A program made the position numbers and the translations under genes. Shown one piece after another: positions 39,698-50,123 of a DNA stretch of 64,000 bases. Source of the DNA: UBA9676 sp036522155 (lineage in GTDB: Bacteria; Actinomycetota; Actinomycetes; Streptosporangiales; Streptosporangiaceae). The DNA lies in assembly GCA_036522155.1 (NCBI GenBank), contig DATDGI010000194.1, positions 1-64,000 on the forward strand, in the 5' to 3' direction. The notes beneath the pieces are model-generated. The model was not told the DNA's origin. It did no database searches and saw only the letters and a program-made list of their open reading frames with translations. Within the stretch, counting starts at the first letter, position 1, and each line of letters starts with the position of its first letter.

Positions 39698-40231
39698 ATG
39701 ACATCGACCGGACTACGGATGAGCGCCGCCGAGCGCCGCGAGCAGGTGCTCGACGCGGCGGTGACCGAATTCGCGGCGGGCGGGCTGGCCGGCACCTCGA
39801 CCGAGGATGTCGCCCGCCGGGCCGGGATCAGCCAGCCGTACCTGTTCCGGCTGTTCCCGACCAAGAAGGCGCTGTTCCTGGCGCTGGTCCAGCGCTGCTT
39901 CCAGCGGGTGGCGGACACGTTCACCGCCGCGGCCGGCGACCGGGGGGGCGAGGACGCGCTCGACGCCATGGGCGAGGCCTACCACCAGCTCCTCCAGGAC
40001 CGCACCCTGCTGCTGCTCCAGCTGCACGCGTACGCGGCGTGCGAGGATGCTGACATCCGCGCGGCGACCCGGGCCGGCTTCAAGGAGCTCTGGCTGCTGG
40101 TGGAGCGGCTGAGCGGGCTGCCGTACGAGCGGATCGTGTCGTTCTTCGCGATGGGCATGCTGATGAACGTGGCGGCCGCCATGGACCTGCCGGCCGTGGA
40201 CGAGCGCTGGGCGAAGTGGTGCTCGACATGA
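39698..40231 (+). CDS. TetR-family transcriptional regulator
   Basis: The 177-residue repressor has an N-terminal HTH (about 10-57: RREQVLDAAVTEFAAGGLAGTSTEDVARRAGISQPYLFRLF) and a helical ligand-binding domain. It lies 88 bp before a drug-efflux-type MFS gene. The 10-mer AAGTTAGTGA occurs in both promoters, so self-repression and control of the pump are expected. The ATG is chosen from the -10 box six bases upstream; it is probably translated from a leaderless mRNA. Confidence 0.9.
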   Translation: MTSTGLRMSAAERREQVLDAAVTEFAAGGLAGTSTEDVARRAGISQPYLFRLFPTKKALFLALVQRCFQRVADTFTAAAGDRGGEDALDAMGEAYHQLLQDRTLLLLQLHAYAACEDADIRAATRAGFKELWLLVERLSGLPYERIVSFFAMGMLMNVAAAMDLPAVDERWAKWCST

Positions 40232-40242
40232 CGCGATCAGGC

Positions 40243-40277
40243 GCCCGCAGCCGGGCCGGCACCGCCATATTTTTTTT
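40243..40277 (+). terminator. Weak hairpin plus T8 run after the TetR gene
   Basis: GCCCG-CAGC-CGGGC forms a 5-bp stem (40243-40256), followed after 13 bases by eight T residues (40270-40277). The distance is longer than ideal for an intrinsic terminator, but the T-run is unique in this GC-rich window. Confidence 0.35.
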
Positions 40278-40288
40278 CACCGCAGAAG

Positions 40289-40306
40289 TTAGTGACTACT
40301 CACTTA
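40289..40306 (+). promoter_or_regulatory. TetR operator before the MFS gene
   Basis: TTAGTGA-CTAC-TCACTTA has arms AGTGA/TCACT that pair perfectly. It ends 13 bp before the ATG and 1 bp before the AGGAG ribosome-binding site. It matches the site in the TetR promoter at 10 consecutive bases (AAGTTAGTGA). Confidence 0.75.
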
Positions 40307-40319
40307 TAGGAGAAGACCG

Positions 40320-41744
40320 ATGACCGACCGGCGACGCATGCTGTGGACCCTTGTGGTCACCTCGGCCGCCCTGTTCATGGCCTCACTGGACAACCTGGTG
40401 GTGACCACCGCGCTGCCGTCTATCCGCGAGCACCTGCACGCCGGGCTGGCCGGGCTGCAGTGGACGGTCAACGCCTACACCCTGACCTTCGCGGTGCTGC
40501 TGCTCACCGGCGCCAGCCTCGGTGAGCGCTACGGCCGCCGCCGCCTGTTCGTAGCCGGCCTGGCCCTGTTCACCGCCGGCTCGGCGGCCGCCGCGCTGGC
40601 GCCCGGCATCGGCTGGCTGATCGCGGCCCGCGCCGTCCAGGGCGTCGGCGCCGCCGTGCTGGTGCCGCTCACGCTCACCCTGCTCTCGGCGGCCGTGCCG
40701 CCGGCCCGGCGCGGGCTCGCGCTCGGCGCGTGGGGTGCGGTCGGGGGGCTGGCCATCGCGATCGGGCCACTGGTGGGCGGAGCGGTCGTGGAAGGCGCCT
40801 CCTGGCAGTGGATCTTCTGGCTGAACGTGCCGATCGGCCTGCTGCTGCTGCCGTTCGCGCGCACCCGGCTGACCGAGAGCTATGGCCCGGCGACCCGGCT
40901 GGACCCGCCGGGCCTGGCCCTGGCCAGCGCTGGCCTGCTCGGGCTGGTGTTCGGCGTGGTCCGCGGCAACGACCACGGCTGGACCAGCCTGACGGTGCTC
41001 CCGCCCATGATCATCGGCGGGCTGCTGCTGGCGGCGTTCGTGGCCTGGGAGCTCCGGGCACCGGAGCCGATGCTGCCGCTGCGGCTGTTCCGCAGCCGCG
41101 GGTTCACCATGACCAACATCGCCTCGCTGCTGATGTTCTTCGGGATGTTCGGCTCGATCTTCCTGCTGGCCCAGTTCCTGCAGACCGTCCAGCACTACTC
41201 GCCGCTCCAGGCGGGGCTGCGCACCCTGCCCTGGACCGCCATGCCGGTGATCGTCGCCCCCATCGCCGGCGCGCTGTCGGACCGGATCGGGGGCCGGCCG
41301 CTGCTGGCCACCGGGCTGGCGCTGCAGGCGATCGGGCTGGGCTGGCTGGCCATGGTGGCCAGTCCCACCGTGGCGTACTCGGCGCTCATCCCGGCGTTCA
41401 TCGTCTCCGGGGTCGGGATGTCGCTGTTCTTCGCCCCGGTCGCCAACGTGGTGCTCGGCTCGGTCCGCCGGGAAGAGGAAGGCATCGCCTCCGGCGCCAG
41501 CAACGCCATCCGGGAACTCGGCGGTGTGTTCGGCATCGCGGTGCTCGGCGCGGTGTTCTCCGCCCGCGGCGGGTACACCAGCGGCACGGCCTTCGTGTCC
41601 GGCCTGTCCGCCGCGGTCTGGGTCGGCGCCGCCGCCGTCGCGGTCGCGGTCGCCGCCGCGCTGCTGCTCCCCCGGCTGCGCACGGCGCCGTCGGTGGCAG
41701 CAGCCCCGGCCGAGCCCGTGCCCGAGCTCGATCTGGTCGGCTGA
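40320..41744 (+). CDS. DHA2-family MFS drug efflux transporter (14 helices)
   Basis: The 474-residue membrane protein has motif C-like ASLDNLVVTTALPSI in helix 1, LQWTVNAYTLTFAVLLLTGASLGERYGRRRLF (motif A) and the later AISGAL-type loop GALSDRIGGRPLLATG. These match EmrB/QacA-like proton antiporters. AGGAGA at 40308-40313 precedes the ATG. Expression is probably induced when the TetR protein binds a toxic substrate. The exported compound is unknown. Confidence 0.9.
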   Translation: MTDRRRMLWTLVVTSAALFMASLDNLVVTTALPSIREHLHAGLAGLQWTVNAYTLTFAVLLLTGASLGERYGRRRLFVAGLALFTAGSAAAALAPGIGWLIAARAVQGVGAAVLVPLTLTLLSAAVPPARRGLALGAWGAVGGLAIAIGPLVGGAVVEGASWQWIFWLNVPIGLLLLPFARTRLTESYGPATRLDPPGLALASAGLLGLVFGVVRGNDHGWTSLTVLPPMIIGGLLLAAFVAWELRAPEPMLPLRLFRSRGFTMTNIASLLMFFGMFGSIFLLAQFLQTVQHYSPLQAGLRTLPWTAMPVIVAPIAGALSDRIGGRPLLATGLALQAIGLGWLAMVASPTVAYSALIPAFIVSGVGMSLFFAPVANVVLGSVRREEEGIASGASNAIRELGGVFGIAVLGAVFSARGGYTSGTAFVSGLSAAVWVGAAAVAVAVAAALLLPRLRTAPSVAAAPAEPVPELDLVG

Positions 41745-41745
41745 C

Positions 41746-42717
41746 TCAGCTGCCGGTCCCGGGCGCGCCCATCTGCCAGAGCGCGGGTTCGTCCCACGCC
41801 CCGGTGATGGCCGCGTCCGGGTTCTGGCCGCGCAGGCGGGCAAAACGTTCCGCCGCGAGCTGCAGCCGCACGGTCATCGGGATCTGGGCCAGCAGCGGCG
41901 GCAGCCCGTCCTGCCCGGCCAGCACGGTCACCGGCACCCGCTCCGCCTCGGCGGCCGCGCCGAGCGCCGCGGTCAGCCCGTCCGGGTCGGCCGCCGGGGC
42001 CAGCAGCACCAGGGCGTCCGCCGCGGTGTAGGGGACGGCGCCGCCGTGCAGCAGCCGGTCGGTGTCGAACCCCTCGGCCAGCATCCGGGCCGCCTCCCGG
42101 ATCTTCAGGGCCCCCTCGCGGGCGGTGATCCCCCACGGCCCGCAGCCCACGATGGCCAGGCTGCGGGCGGGGATGGGCAGCTCGCCCGGGTCGGCGCACA
42201 CCTGCCGGACGGCCTCGGCCGCCCGCGCCATGTCAGCGGCGGCGAAGCCGGCCGCGCCCAGCTCGCCCGCCAGCCGGGCCAGCACCGCCAGCGCGGAGGT
42301 GTAGCTGATGGTGTAGGTGTGCGACTCGTCCGGCGGGACCGTCTGGATGGCCTCCGGCCAGCCGCGGCCGGTGCCGGTGATCGACACCAGCGGCACCCCG
42401 GCGGCCAGCGCGTCCGCCCGGGCCCGGGCGGCGTACGCGGTCTCCCCGGTGTGGCTGATGACCAGCAGCGCGTCCCCCGGCCGCGGGCCTGAGCTCCAGC
42501 GGGCCCAGGTGGCGGCTGGATACCAGCGGGCGTCCAGGCCCGCCTCGGCCAGCATCATCGCCCCCAGCTCGGCGGCGTGCTGGCTGGTGCCGGTGCCGAC
42601 GAGCACCACCCGGTCCGCCCCGGCCAGCACCGCGGCCGGCCCGGCCAGATCCAGCCCGGCCATCCGGTCCAGCGCGCCGGCCTGCTGGCCGATCATGCGC
42701 AGCAGCGCGGTGGGCAT
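41746..42717 (-). CDS. Double SIS-domain sugar-phosphate isomerase-like protein
   Basis: The 323-residue protein has two SIS domains (about 25-150 and 175-310) with VLVGTGTSQHAAELGAMM and LLVISHTGETAYA typical of GlmS isomerase or AgaS-type phosphosugar binding. It lacks a glutaminase domain. It is the last gene of the minus-strand operon with sdaA and the sarcosine-dehydrogenase-like gene, an unusual partner for amino-acid enzymes. It could deaminate or isomerise an amino sugar phosphate; sequence alone cannot tell. Confidence 0.85.
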   Translation of the reverse strand: MPTALLRMIGQQAGALDRMAGLDLAGPAAVLAGADRVVLVGTGTSQHAAELGAMMLAEAGLDARWYPAATWARWSSGPRPGDALLVISHTGETAYAARARADALAAGVPLVSITGTGRGWPEAIQTVPPDESHTYTISYTSALAVLARLAGELGAAGFAAADMARAAEAVRQVCADPGELPIPARSLAIVGCGPWGITAREGALKIREAARMLAEGFDTDRLLHGGAVPYTAADALVLLAPAADPDGLTAALGAAAEAERVPVTVLAGQDGLPPLLAQIPMTVRLQLAAERFARLRGQNPDAAITGAWDEPALWQMGAPGTGS

Positions 42718-42726
42718 GGGTTCCCC

Positions 42727-44090
<1,364 letters not shown>

Positions 44091-44094
<4 letters not shown>

Positions 44095-46550
44095 TGATCA
44101 GCTCCCCTCGGGCGGATCCGCAGCCCGGCCGGGTCATACGGGGGGCGGAGGTGGACCGCCGCCGGGTGCACATCGCCGCCGATGCTGACCTGGTACGAGC
44201 CGGACCGCAGGTAGTCGGCGGTGACCACCTCCCCGTCCGGGTGCCGGACATACGCCAGCCCGGCCGACGCGTTCAGGGCCGCCCCCCACGCGCCGGACAT
44301 CACCTGGCCGGCCGGCCTGCCGTCCCGCAGCACCAGTTCGCCGCCCCACATCATCGGCTCCGGCTCGGCCAGCACCAGCGAAACGAGCTTGCGCCGCGGC
44401 CCCTCTGCCTTTGCCTTCTCCACTGCCTCCCGGCCCAGGAAGCTGATGCCGCTGCCGAGCTTGCACGCGAACAGCAGACCCGCCTCCACCGGGTTGTAGT
44501 CCGGGGTCAGCTCACGGCCGAACGCCCGGTATCCCTTCTCCAGCCGCATCGACTCGATGGCGTAGTACCCCGCGTTGACCACGCCGAGCGGCGCACCGGC
44601 CGACATCAGGTCCTGGTACACGCCGACCGCGAACTCGGCGGGTACGTACAGTTCCCAGCCGAGCTCACCGACGTAGGTGATCCTGGTCGCCCGGACGGTG
44701 TAGTACCCCAGGTCGATCTCGCGGCTGGTGCCGAAGGGAAAGCCGGCCTCGGACAGGTCGGCGGTGGACAGCGAGGCCAGCAGCTCACGCGACCCCGGCC
44801 CCATCACGCCGAACACGGCGTACGCCGATGTCACGTCGACCAGGGCAGCGTGGGCACCGGGAGGCATCCGTTTGGCAATGTGGTCTTTATCGCGCTCAGT
44901 GGTGGCGGCGCTGCTGACGAGCAGGAACTCAGCCGGGGACAGGCGGGTGACGGTCACGTCGGACTCGTAGGTGCCGCGCTCGTTCAGCATCCCGGTGTAG
45001 ACGGTGCGGCCGGGCGGGACCGCGACGTCGGCGGTGCAGATCCACTGCAGCGCGGCCTCGCTGTCCGGGCCGGTGAGCAGGTACTTGGAGAACGAGGTCT
45101 GGTCGAAGACGGCCACCCCGGTGCGGGTAGCGCGCTGCTCGGCGGCCACCCAGGGCAGCCAGTTCGGCGCGTCCCAGGAGTACTTGATCACCGGGTCCAC
45201 GCCGGGCGGGGCGAAGAAGTTGGGCCGTTCCCAGCCCATCCGGCTGCCGAAGCAGGCGTTCGCCCCGGCCATCAGGTGGTGTACCGGCGAGCGGCGGAAC
45301 GGCCGGGCGGTGGCCAGCTCCCGGTTCGGCCACGGCAGCGCGTAGTGCAGGCCCAGGATTTCCCCGACCCGGTCGTGCAGCCAGCGGTTGTTGCCGTTGA
45401 AGCGGGCGAACCGCCGGATGTCGTTGGCGGTCAGGTCCAGGCCCGGGTCGCCGGAGACGATCCATTCCGCCAGCGCCCGGCCCGCGCCCCCGGCCGAGGC
45501 GATACCGACCGAGTTGAACCCGGCGGCGACGAAGAAGTTCCGGCATTCCGGGGCCTCGCCGATGATGAACTGGTTGTCCGGGGTGAAGCTCTCCGGCCCG
45601 TTGTAGAACTTCTTGATCCCGGTGTCGTGCAGCGCCGGGATGCGCAGCAGCGCGCTCTCCATCAGCACCGAGAAGTGGTCCCAGTCCTCGGCCAGCAGCT
45701 GGAACTCGAACGGGTCCGGCAGCGCGTCCGGGGGCAGCCAGGGCTTGGCGTTGGGCTCGAAGCCGCCGACCACCAGCCCGCCTACCTCTTCCTTGAAGTA
45801 GGTGTAGCCGTCCGGGTCGCGCAGCACTGGCAGGTCCCGGTGGACCCCGTCGATCTGCTCGGTCACCACGTAGAAGTGCTCGCAGGAGTACAGCGGCACG
45901 GTCACCCCGCACCAGGCGCCGACCTGCTTGGCCCACTGCCCAGCGCAGTTGACCACGATCTCGGCCGCGATGTCGCCGGCGTCGGTGGTCACCCCGGTGA
46001 CCGCGCCGCCGGCGGTCAGGATGCCGGTCACCCGGGTCCGCTCGCGGATGGTGGCGCCGCCCTGGCGGGCGCCTCTGGCCAGCGCGTACGTCAGGTCGGT
46101 CGGGTTGGCCTTGCCGTCATCCGGCAGCCAGATCGCACCCACCAGGTCGCCGGTCCGCATCACCGGGTACATCTCGCCGGCCCGGGCGGGCGAGATGATC
46201 TCGCAGTCCAGGCCGAACGCCTCAGCCACAGCGGCGGTCCGGCGCAGCTGGGTCATCCGGTCCGTTGTCCGGGCCACGATCACCCCGCCGCAGCGGCGGA
46301 ACCCGGTGTCCTGGCCGGTCTCGGCGGCCAGCCGGGCGTACAGCTCGGTCGAGTACTGCACCAGCCGGGTGCCGCTCTCGGACGCGCGGAGCTGGCCGAC
46401 CAGGCCGGCCGCGTGCCAGGTGGTGCCGCAGGACAGCTGGCCCTGCTCCAGCAGCAGCACGTCGGTCCAGCCCAGCCGGGTCAGGTGGTAGGCGACGCTG
46501 GTGCCGATCACGCCCCCGCCGATGATGACGACCCGGGCCTGTCCTGCCAT
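44091..46550 (-). CDS. Sarcosine/dimethylglycine dehydrogenase-like flavoprotein with GcvT domain
   Basis: The 819-residue two-part enzyme has an N-terminal FAD-dependent DAO domain (VVIIGGGVIGTSVAYHLTRLGW at 7-28, then SCGTTWHAAGLVGQLR, the His of which is the flavin-attachment position in relatives). A C-terminal GcvT-like tetrahydrofolate domain (about 440-810) follows. Members demethylate dimethylglycine or sarcosine and pass the one-carbon unit to folate. The substrate here is inferred from the choline-kinase-like and permease neighbours. The gene ends overlapping sdaA. Confidence 0.9.
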
Positions 46551-46559
46551 CGGCCCCCC

Positions 46560-47480
46560 TCAGTCGTCAAGCTGGACGTCGTCCAGCAGCCGGCCGAAAT
46601 CGCGGCTGGTCAGCCCGGCCACCGCGCCCTCGTAGCGGGCCATGGCCCAGGACCAGAAGTCGAACTCGATCGGGCTGGTCGCGGCCTGGATCGCGCCCCA
46701 CAGCGTCCATCCGTACTTGCCGATGATGCCGAGCAGCATGGCGCGGGCAATCTTGTTGCGCAGCCGGCGGCCGTAGTAGGCGGCCACCAGGTCGGCCAGG
46801 GCGTCGCTGGACAGCCCGCACTCCCCCCAGATGTTGCCCAGCTCGAAGCAGGGATCGTTGTTGCCCGAGTACTCGTAGTCGATCAGCCAGATCAGGTCGC
46901 CGTCGTCGATGAAGTTGGCGGCCAGCAGGTCGTTGTTGCAGGGCACGGTCGGCCCGGCCCGCACGGCCAGTGCCCGGCGGGCCGATTCGACCTGCGGCGC
47001 CAGCGCGTCGTAGCCGGCCGGGACCCGGAAGCCCAGTTCCGCGGTGACGGCCGCGTACCGGCCCTGGATGACGAACATGTCGAAGTCGCCGGCGAACCGC
47101 GGGCCGGTGTGCAGGCGGCGGCAGGCCGCGGCGATCCGCGGGATGTTGGCCGGCGACTGTACGTCGGCGTTGCCGAACGTGCGGCCATCGATGAACTTCA
47201 GCACCAGCAGGTTGTCCTCCGGCCGGTAGGCCACCACTGGGGCGCCCACCCCGGCCTGCGCCGCGGCCACCGAGTTGTGGTACTCGTAGTCGCGGTTGAT
47301 GGCCAGGAAGTCGCCGCCGCCGGACCACACCCGCGCCACGTAGGCGCCGTCCGGGGTGGTCACCTTGTAGTTGTGGTTGGTCAGCCCGCCGGGCAGCTCG
47401 GAGATGGTGCGCGGGGCCCCGGCCAGGCCGGGCACGCGGTCCAGCCGGGCGGCCAGATCCGTGGTCAGCTCGGTTGCCAT
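46560..47480 (-). CDS. Choline/ethanolamine kinase-like phosphotransferase
   Basis: The 306-residue APH-fold enzyme has a P-loop region GGLTNHNYKVTTPDGAYVARVW, the Brenner motif region VPCNNDLLAANFIDD (the usual His-x-Asp is Cys-Asn-Asn-Asp, as in choline kinases of the LicA type), and LIWLIDYEYSGNNDP for metal binding. It probably phosphorylates choline, ethanolamine or a related amino alcohol. The ATG at 47480 follows GGGGAGG by 10 bases. It is first in the minus-strand operon, transcribed from a GTCTAGAC-controlled promoter. Confidence 0.86.
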   Translation of the reverse strand: MATELTTDLAARLDRVPGLAGAPRTISELPGGLTNHNYKVTTPDGAYVARVWSGGGDFLAINRDYEYHNSVAAAQAGVGAPVVAYRPEDNLLVLKFIDGRTFGNADVQSPANIPRIAAACRRLHTGPRFAGDFDMFVIQGRYAAVTAELGFRVPAGYDALAPQVESARRALAVRAGPTVPCNNDLLAANFIDDGDLIWLIDYEYSGNNDPCFELGNIWGECGLSSDALADLVAAYYGRRLRNKIARAMLLGIIGKYGWTLWGAIQAATSPIEFDFWSWAMARYEGAVAGLTSRDFGRLLDDVQLDD

Positions 47481-47505
47481 CGGCCGGATCCCTCCCCTCG
47501 GTCGC

Positions 47506-47538
47506 AGCGTAGACGCCGGGCCTGGAAAGGGTCTAGAC
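47506..47538 (-). promoter_or_regulatory. Minus-strand promoter with GTCTAGAC operator (phosphotransferase operon)
   Basis: TAGACC (47535-47530), an 18-bp spacer and TACGCT (47511-47506) form the promoter. The -35 lies inside the palindrome GTCTAGAC (47531-47538), the core of HutC/DasR-type GntR operators. Confidence 0.8.
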
Positions 47539-47557
47539 AAAACCCGCGACAAACCCC

Positions 47558-47571
47558 ACTGGTCCAGGTCT
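47558..47571. promoter_or_regulatory. Degenerate third GntR-type site
   Basis: ACTGGTCCAGGTCT resembles the left half of a DasR-type operator (ACTGGTCTAGACC), with changes in the right half. It lies between the two perfect GTCTAGAC sites and could aid cooperative binding. Confidence 0.35.
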
Positions 47572-47612
47572 GCCCCGGAAGCAGGCAAAGCCGTGCCAAT
47601 CCAGGGCAAAGG

Positions 47613-47645
47613 GTCTAGACAGTTAGCCGAAAGTGACCATACGCT
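47613..47645 (+). promoter_or_regulatory. Plus-strand promoter with GTCTAGAC operator (permease operon)
   Basis: GTCTAGAC (47613-47620) overlaps the -35 TAGACA (47616-47621). An 18-bp spacer leads to TACGCT (47640-47645). The 14-mer AAAGGGTCTAGACA is identical to that at 47526-47539, 82 bp away. Confidence 0.8.
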
Positions 47646-47711
47646 ACGCCTCAATCTGCGCCGTCATCAGCGGCACCGTGAGGTGCGGCCGTACCGGGGA
47701 GGACCAGGCCC

Positions 47712-49286
47712 ATGAGCGCTGACCCACAGGCCACCACCGACCAGCAGGACTCCGCCGACCTGGCCAGTTTCGGCTACAAGCAGGAACTCAAGCGCGGGCT
47801 CGGCACCTTCAGCTCGTTCGCCGTCTCGTTCAGCTACATCTCACCGTCGACCGGCATCTTCACCCTGTTCGCGCTTGGCCTGGTCACCATCGGCGGGGTG
47901 TTCATCTGGACCTGGCCGGTGGTCGCGCTCGGCCAGTTCATCATCGCGCTCAACTTCGCCGAGGTGTCCAGCCACTACCCGATCGCCGGGTCGGTCTTCC
48001 AGTGGACCAAATACCTGGCCCGCCGGGGCTACGCGTGGTTCTCCGGCTGGATCTACCTGTTCGCCGGCATCCTGACCGTCACCTCGGTGGTCGCCACCAT
48101 CCCGCTGGCGCTGATCCCGGCCATTGACGGGCTGCCGACTCTGGTGGGCCAGACGGCCTGGAACATCAGCCTGACCCTGCACACCGAACTGGTCGTCGCG
48201 CTGATCACGCTGGTCGTCATCACGGTGCTGAACATCTACGGCGTCAGGCTGGTCGCCATCATCAACAACACCGGGGTGATCTTCGAGATCCTCGGCATGT
48301 TCGTGTTCGCGCTGATCCTGGCCATCTTCCACAACCACCAGGGCGTGCACGTCATCACCAACAGCGCCGGGCTGCCGGTCACCCCGCCCACGTTCCTGGC
48401 CGCCATGTTCATGGCGCTGTTCGTGATCTACGGTTTCGACACCGCGTCCACGCTGTCCGAGGAGACCCACCGGCCACGGAGCGCCGCCCCCAAGGCCGTG
48501 CTCTACTCCGTGGTCGGCGCGTTCATCATCGGCGGCGTGTTCCTGCTCGGCACGCTGATGGCCATCCCCAACCTGGGCAAGGCGGTGAAGGCCGGGTTCG
48601 GGCCGGCCCAGATCATCCAGGCCAACTTCTCGCCCGCGTTCGCCACCGTCTACCTGCTGGTGGTCTCGGCCGCGATCTTCGTCTGCTGCCTGTCGATCAT
48701 GGCCGCCACGATCCGGCTGTGCTTCGGCATGGCCCGGGACAACCAGCTGCCGTTCTCCAGGCCGCTGGCCAGGGTCTCGCCCACCCTGCACACCCCGATC
48801 TGGACCTGCATCGTGCTCGCGGTGCTGTCGGCGGTGCCGTTCCTCCAGTTCTCCGGGGCCGGGACCATCGCCATCGCCGCGACCGCGATGATCTACTTCG
48901 CCTACTTCCTCGGCAACCTGGCGATCATGCGGGCCAGGATGCGCGGCTGGCCGAAGACGGCGGCCCCGTTCCGGCTGGGCCGGTGGGGGCTGCTCGTCAA
49001 CGGCCTCGGGCTGCTGTACGGCCTGGCCATGCTGATCAACTTCGCCTGGCCGCGGGCGGCCAGCAACCCAACTCCCAACCAGTCGGTGATAGGCGGGGTC
49101 CAGCTGCTCAACTTCCACATCGGGTTCCTGAACAAGATCCCGATCCTGTGGACGGTGTTCGTGGTGCTCTCCGTCATCGGGCTGATCTACTACCAGGTGA
49201 CCGGCCGGACCAAGGAGTTCGCCGCGATAGTCGCCCCGGCCGAGGACGACGTGCCGCTGGTGGGCGGGCCCGCGCAGGACGGGTGA
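47712..49286 (+). CDS. APC-superfamily amino acid/amine permease
   Basis: The 524-residue transporter has about 12-13 hydrophobic helices. LGTFSSFAVSFSYISPSTGIFTLFALGL is the first conserved helix pair and VIYGFDTASTLSEETHRPRSAAPKAVL the APC consensus loop. It resembles permeases for GABA, choline-like or ethanolamine-like amines. GGGGAGG at 47697-47703 precedes the ATG. It is divergent from the phosphotransferase operon and shares the symmetric operator region, so uptake and breakdown are co-regulated. Confidence 0.88.
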   Translation: MSADPQATTDQQDSADLASFGYKQELKRGLGTFSSFAVSFSYISPSTGIFTLFALGLVTIGGVFIWTWPVVALGQFIIALNFAEVSSHYPIAGSVFQWTKYLARRGYAWFSGWIYLFAGILTVTSVVATIPLALIPAIDGLPTLVGQTAWNISLTLHTELVVALITLVVITVLNIYGVRLVAIINNTGVIFEILGMFVFALILAIFHNHQGVHVITNSAGLPVTPPTFLAAMFMALFVIYGFDTASTLSEETHRPRSAAPKAVLYSVVGAFIIGGVFLLGTLMAIPNLGKAVKAGFGPAQIIQANFSPAFATVYLLVVSAAIFVCCLSIMAATIRLCFGMARDNQLPFSRPLARVSPTLHTPIWTCIVLAVLSAVPFLQFSGAGTIAIAATAMIYFAYFLGNLAIMRARMRGWPKTAAPFRLGRWGLLVNGLGLLYGLAMLINFAWPRAASNPTPNQSVIGGVQLLNFHIGFLNKIPILWTVFVVLSVIGLIYYQVTGRTKEFAAIVAPAEDDVPLVGGPAQDG

Positions 49287-49297
49287 CCGGCTGACCG

Positions 49298-50101
49298 ATG
49301 CCGCCCCCAGCACGGTCACGACGGGTGGCGCCGGCCATGCCCGGCCCGGCGCCACCGGACATCCAGCGGGGACCGGGCGTCACCGTGTACGGCCAGATCG
49401 AGGACTGGCTGGCCGAGGCGATCGCGGTCGGCCGGCTCGCCCCCGGCGACCGGATACCGACCGAGCATGACCTGGCCGCCTGGTTCGGCGTGAGCCGGAT
49501 GACCCTGCGCCAGGCGCTGGCCAGGCTGGCCCGGCGCGGCCTGGTCACCCGGGCGGTCGGGCGGCGGGGCGGCACCTTCGTCGCCGAGCGCAAGCTGGAG
49601 CAGGACCACACCACCCTGGCCGGCTTCTCCGAGCAGTTGCGCAGGCAGGGGATCCAGCCGGGCGCGCGGGTGCTGTCCGCGGCCCAGCGGCCCGCGGGGC
49701 CGGTGGCGGCGGCGGCGCTGGGCCTGGCCGAGGGCGACCCGGTGCACGAGGTGCGGCGGGTCCGGCTGGGCGACGGCCGGCCGATCGTCCTTGAGCACTC
49801 GGTGTTCCCGGCCGCCATGTTCCCCGGCCTGCTCCAGTGCCGGCTCGACGGCTCCCTCTACGAACTGCTGGAAACCCGGTACGGCCAGCGCCCGCACCGG
49901 GCGCGGGAGAGCCTGGAGCCGGTCACCGCCGGGGTCAGGGAAGCGGAGGCGCTGGAGGTGTCCGAGGGCGCGCCGCTGATGCTGGTCGTGCGGACCGCCT
50001 ATGCCCGGGGCGGGCAGCCGGTCGAATTCGCCCGGGACCTGTTCCGCGGCGACCGGACCCGGATCGTCATGTGGACCTCGGAGCTGGCCGACGTCTTCTG
50101 A
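49298..50101 (+). CDS. GntR/HutC-type regulator with UTRA domain
   Basis: The 267-residue regulator has a winged HTH at about 28-95 (IPTEHDLAAWFGVSRMTLRQALARLARRGLVTR) and a UTRA effector domain at about 115-262 (TLAGFSEQLRRQGIQPGARV, LEHSVFPAAMFPGLL, LVVRTAYARGGQPVEFARDLFRGDRTRIVM). UTRA regulators of this type bind GTCTAGAC-like palindromes, and two lie 1.7 kb upstream in the divergent promoter. It is 11 bp after the permease and probably in its operon. Confidence 0.9.
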   Translation: MPPPARSRRVAPAMPGPAPPDIQRGPGVTVYGQIEDWLAEAIAVGRLAPGDRIPTEHDLAAWFGVSRMTLRQALARLARRGLVTRAVGRRGGTFVAERKLEQDHTTLAGFSEQLRRQGIQPGARVLSAAQRPAGPVAAAALGLAEGDPVHEVRRVRLGDGRPIVLEHSVFPAAMFPGLLQCRLDGSLYELLETRYGQRPHRARESLEPVTAGVREAEALEVSEGAPLMLVVRTAYARGGQPVEFARDLFRGDRTRIVMWTSELADVF

Positions 50102-50123
50102 GGCGACCGGCCGAAGGCTGGGC

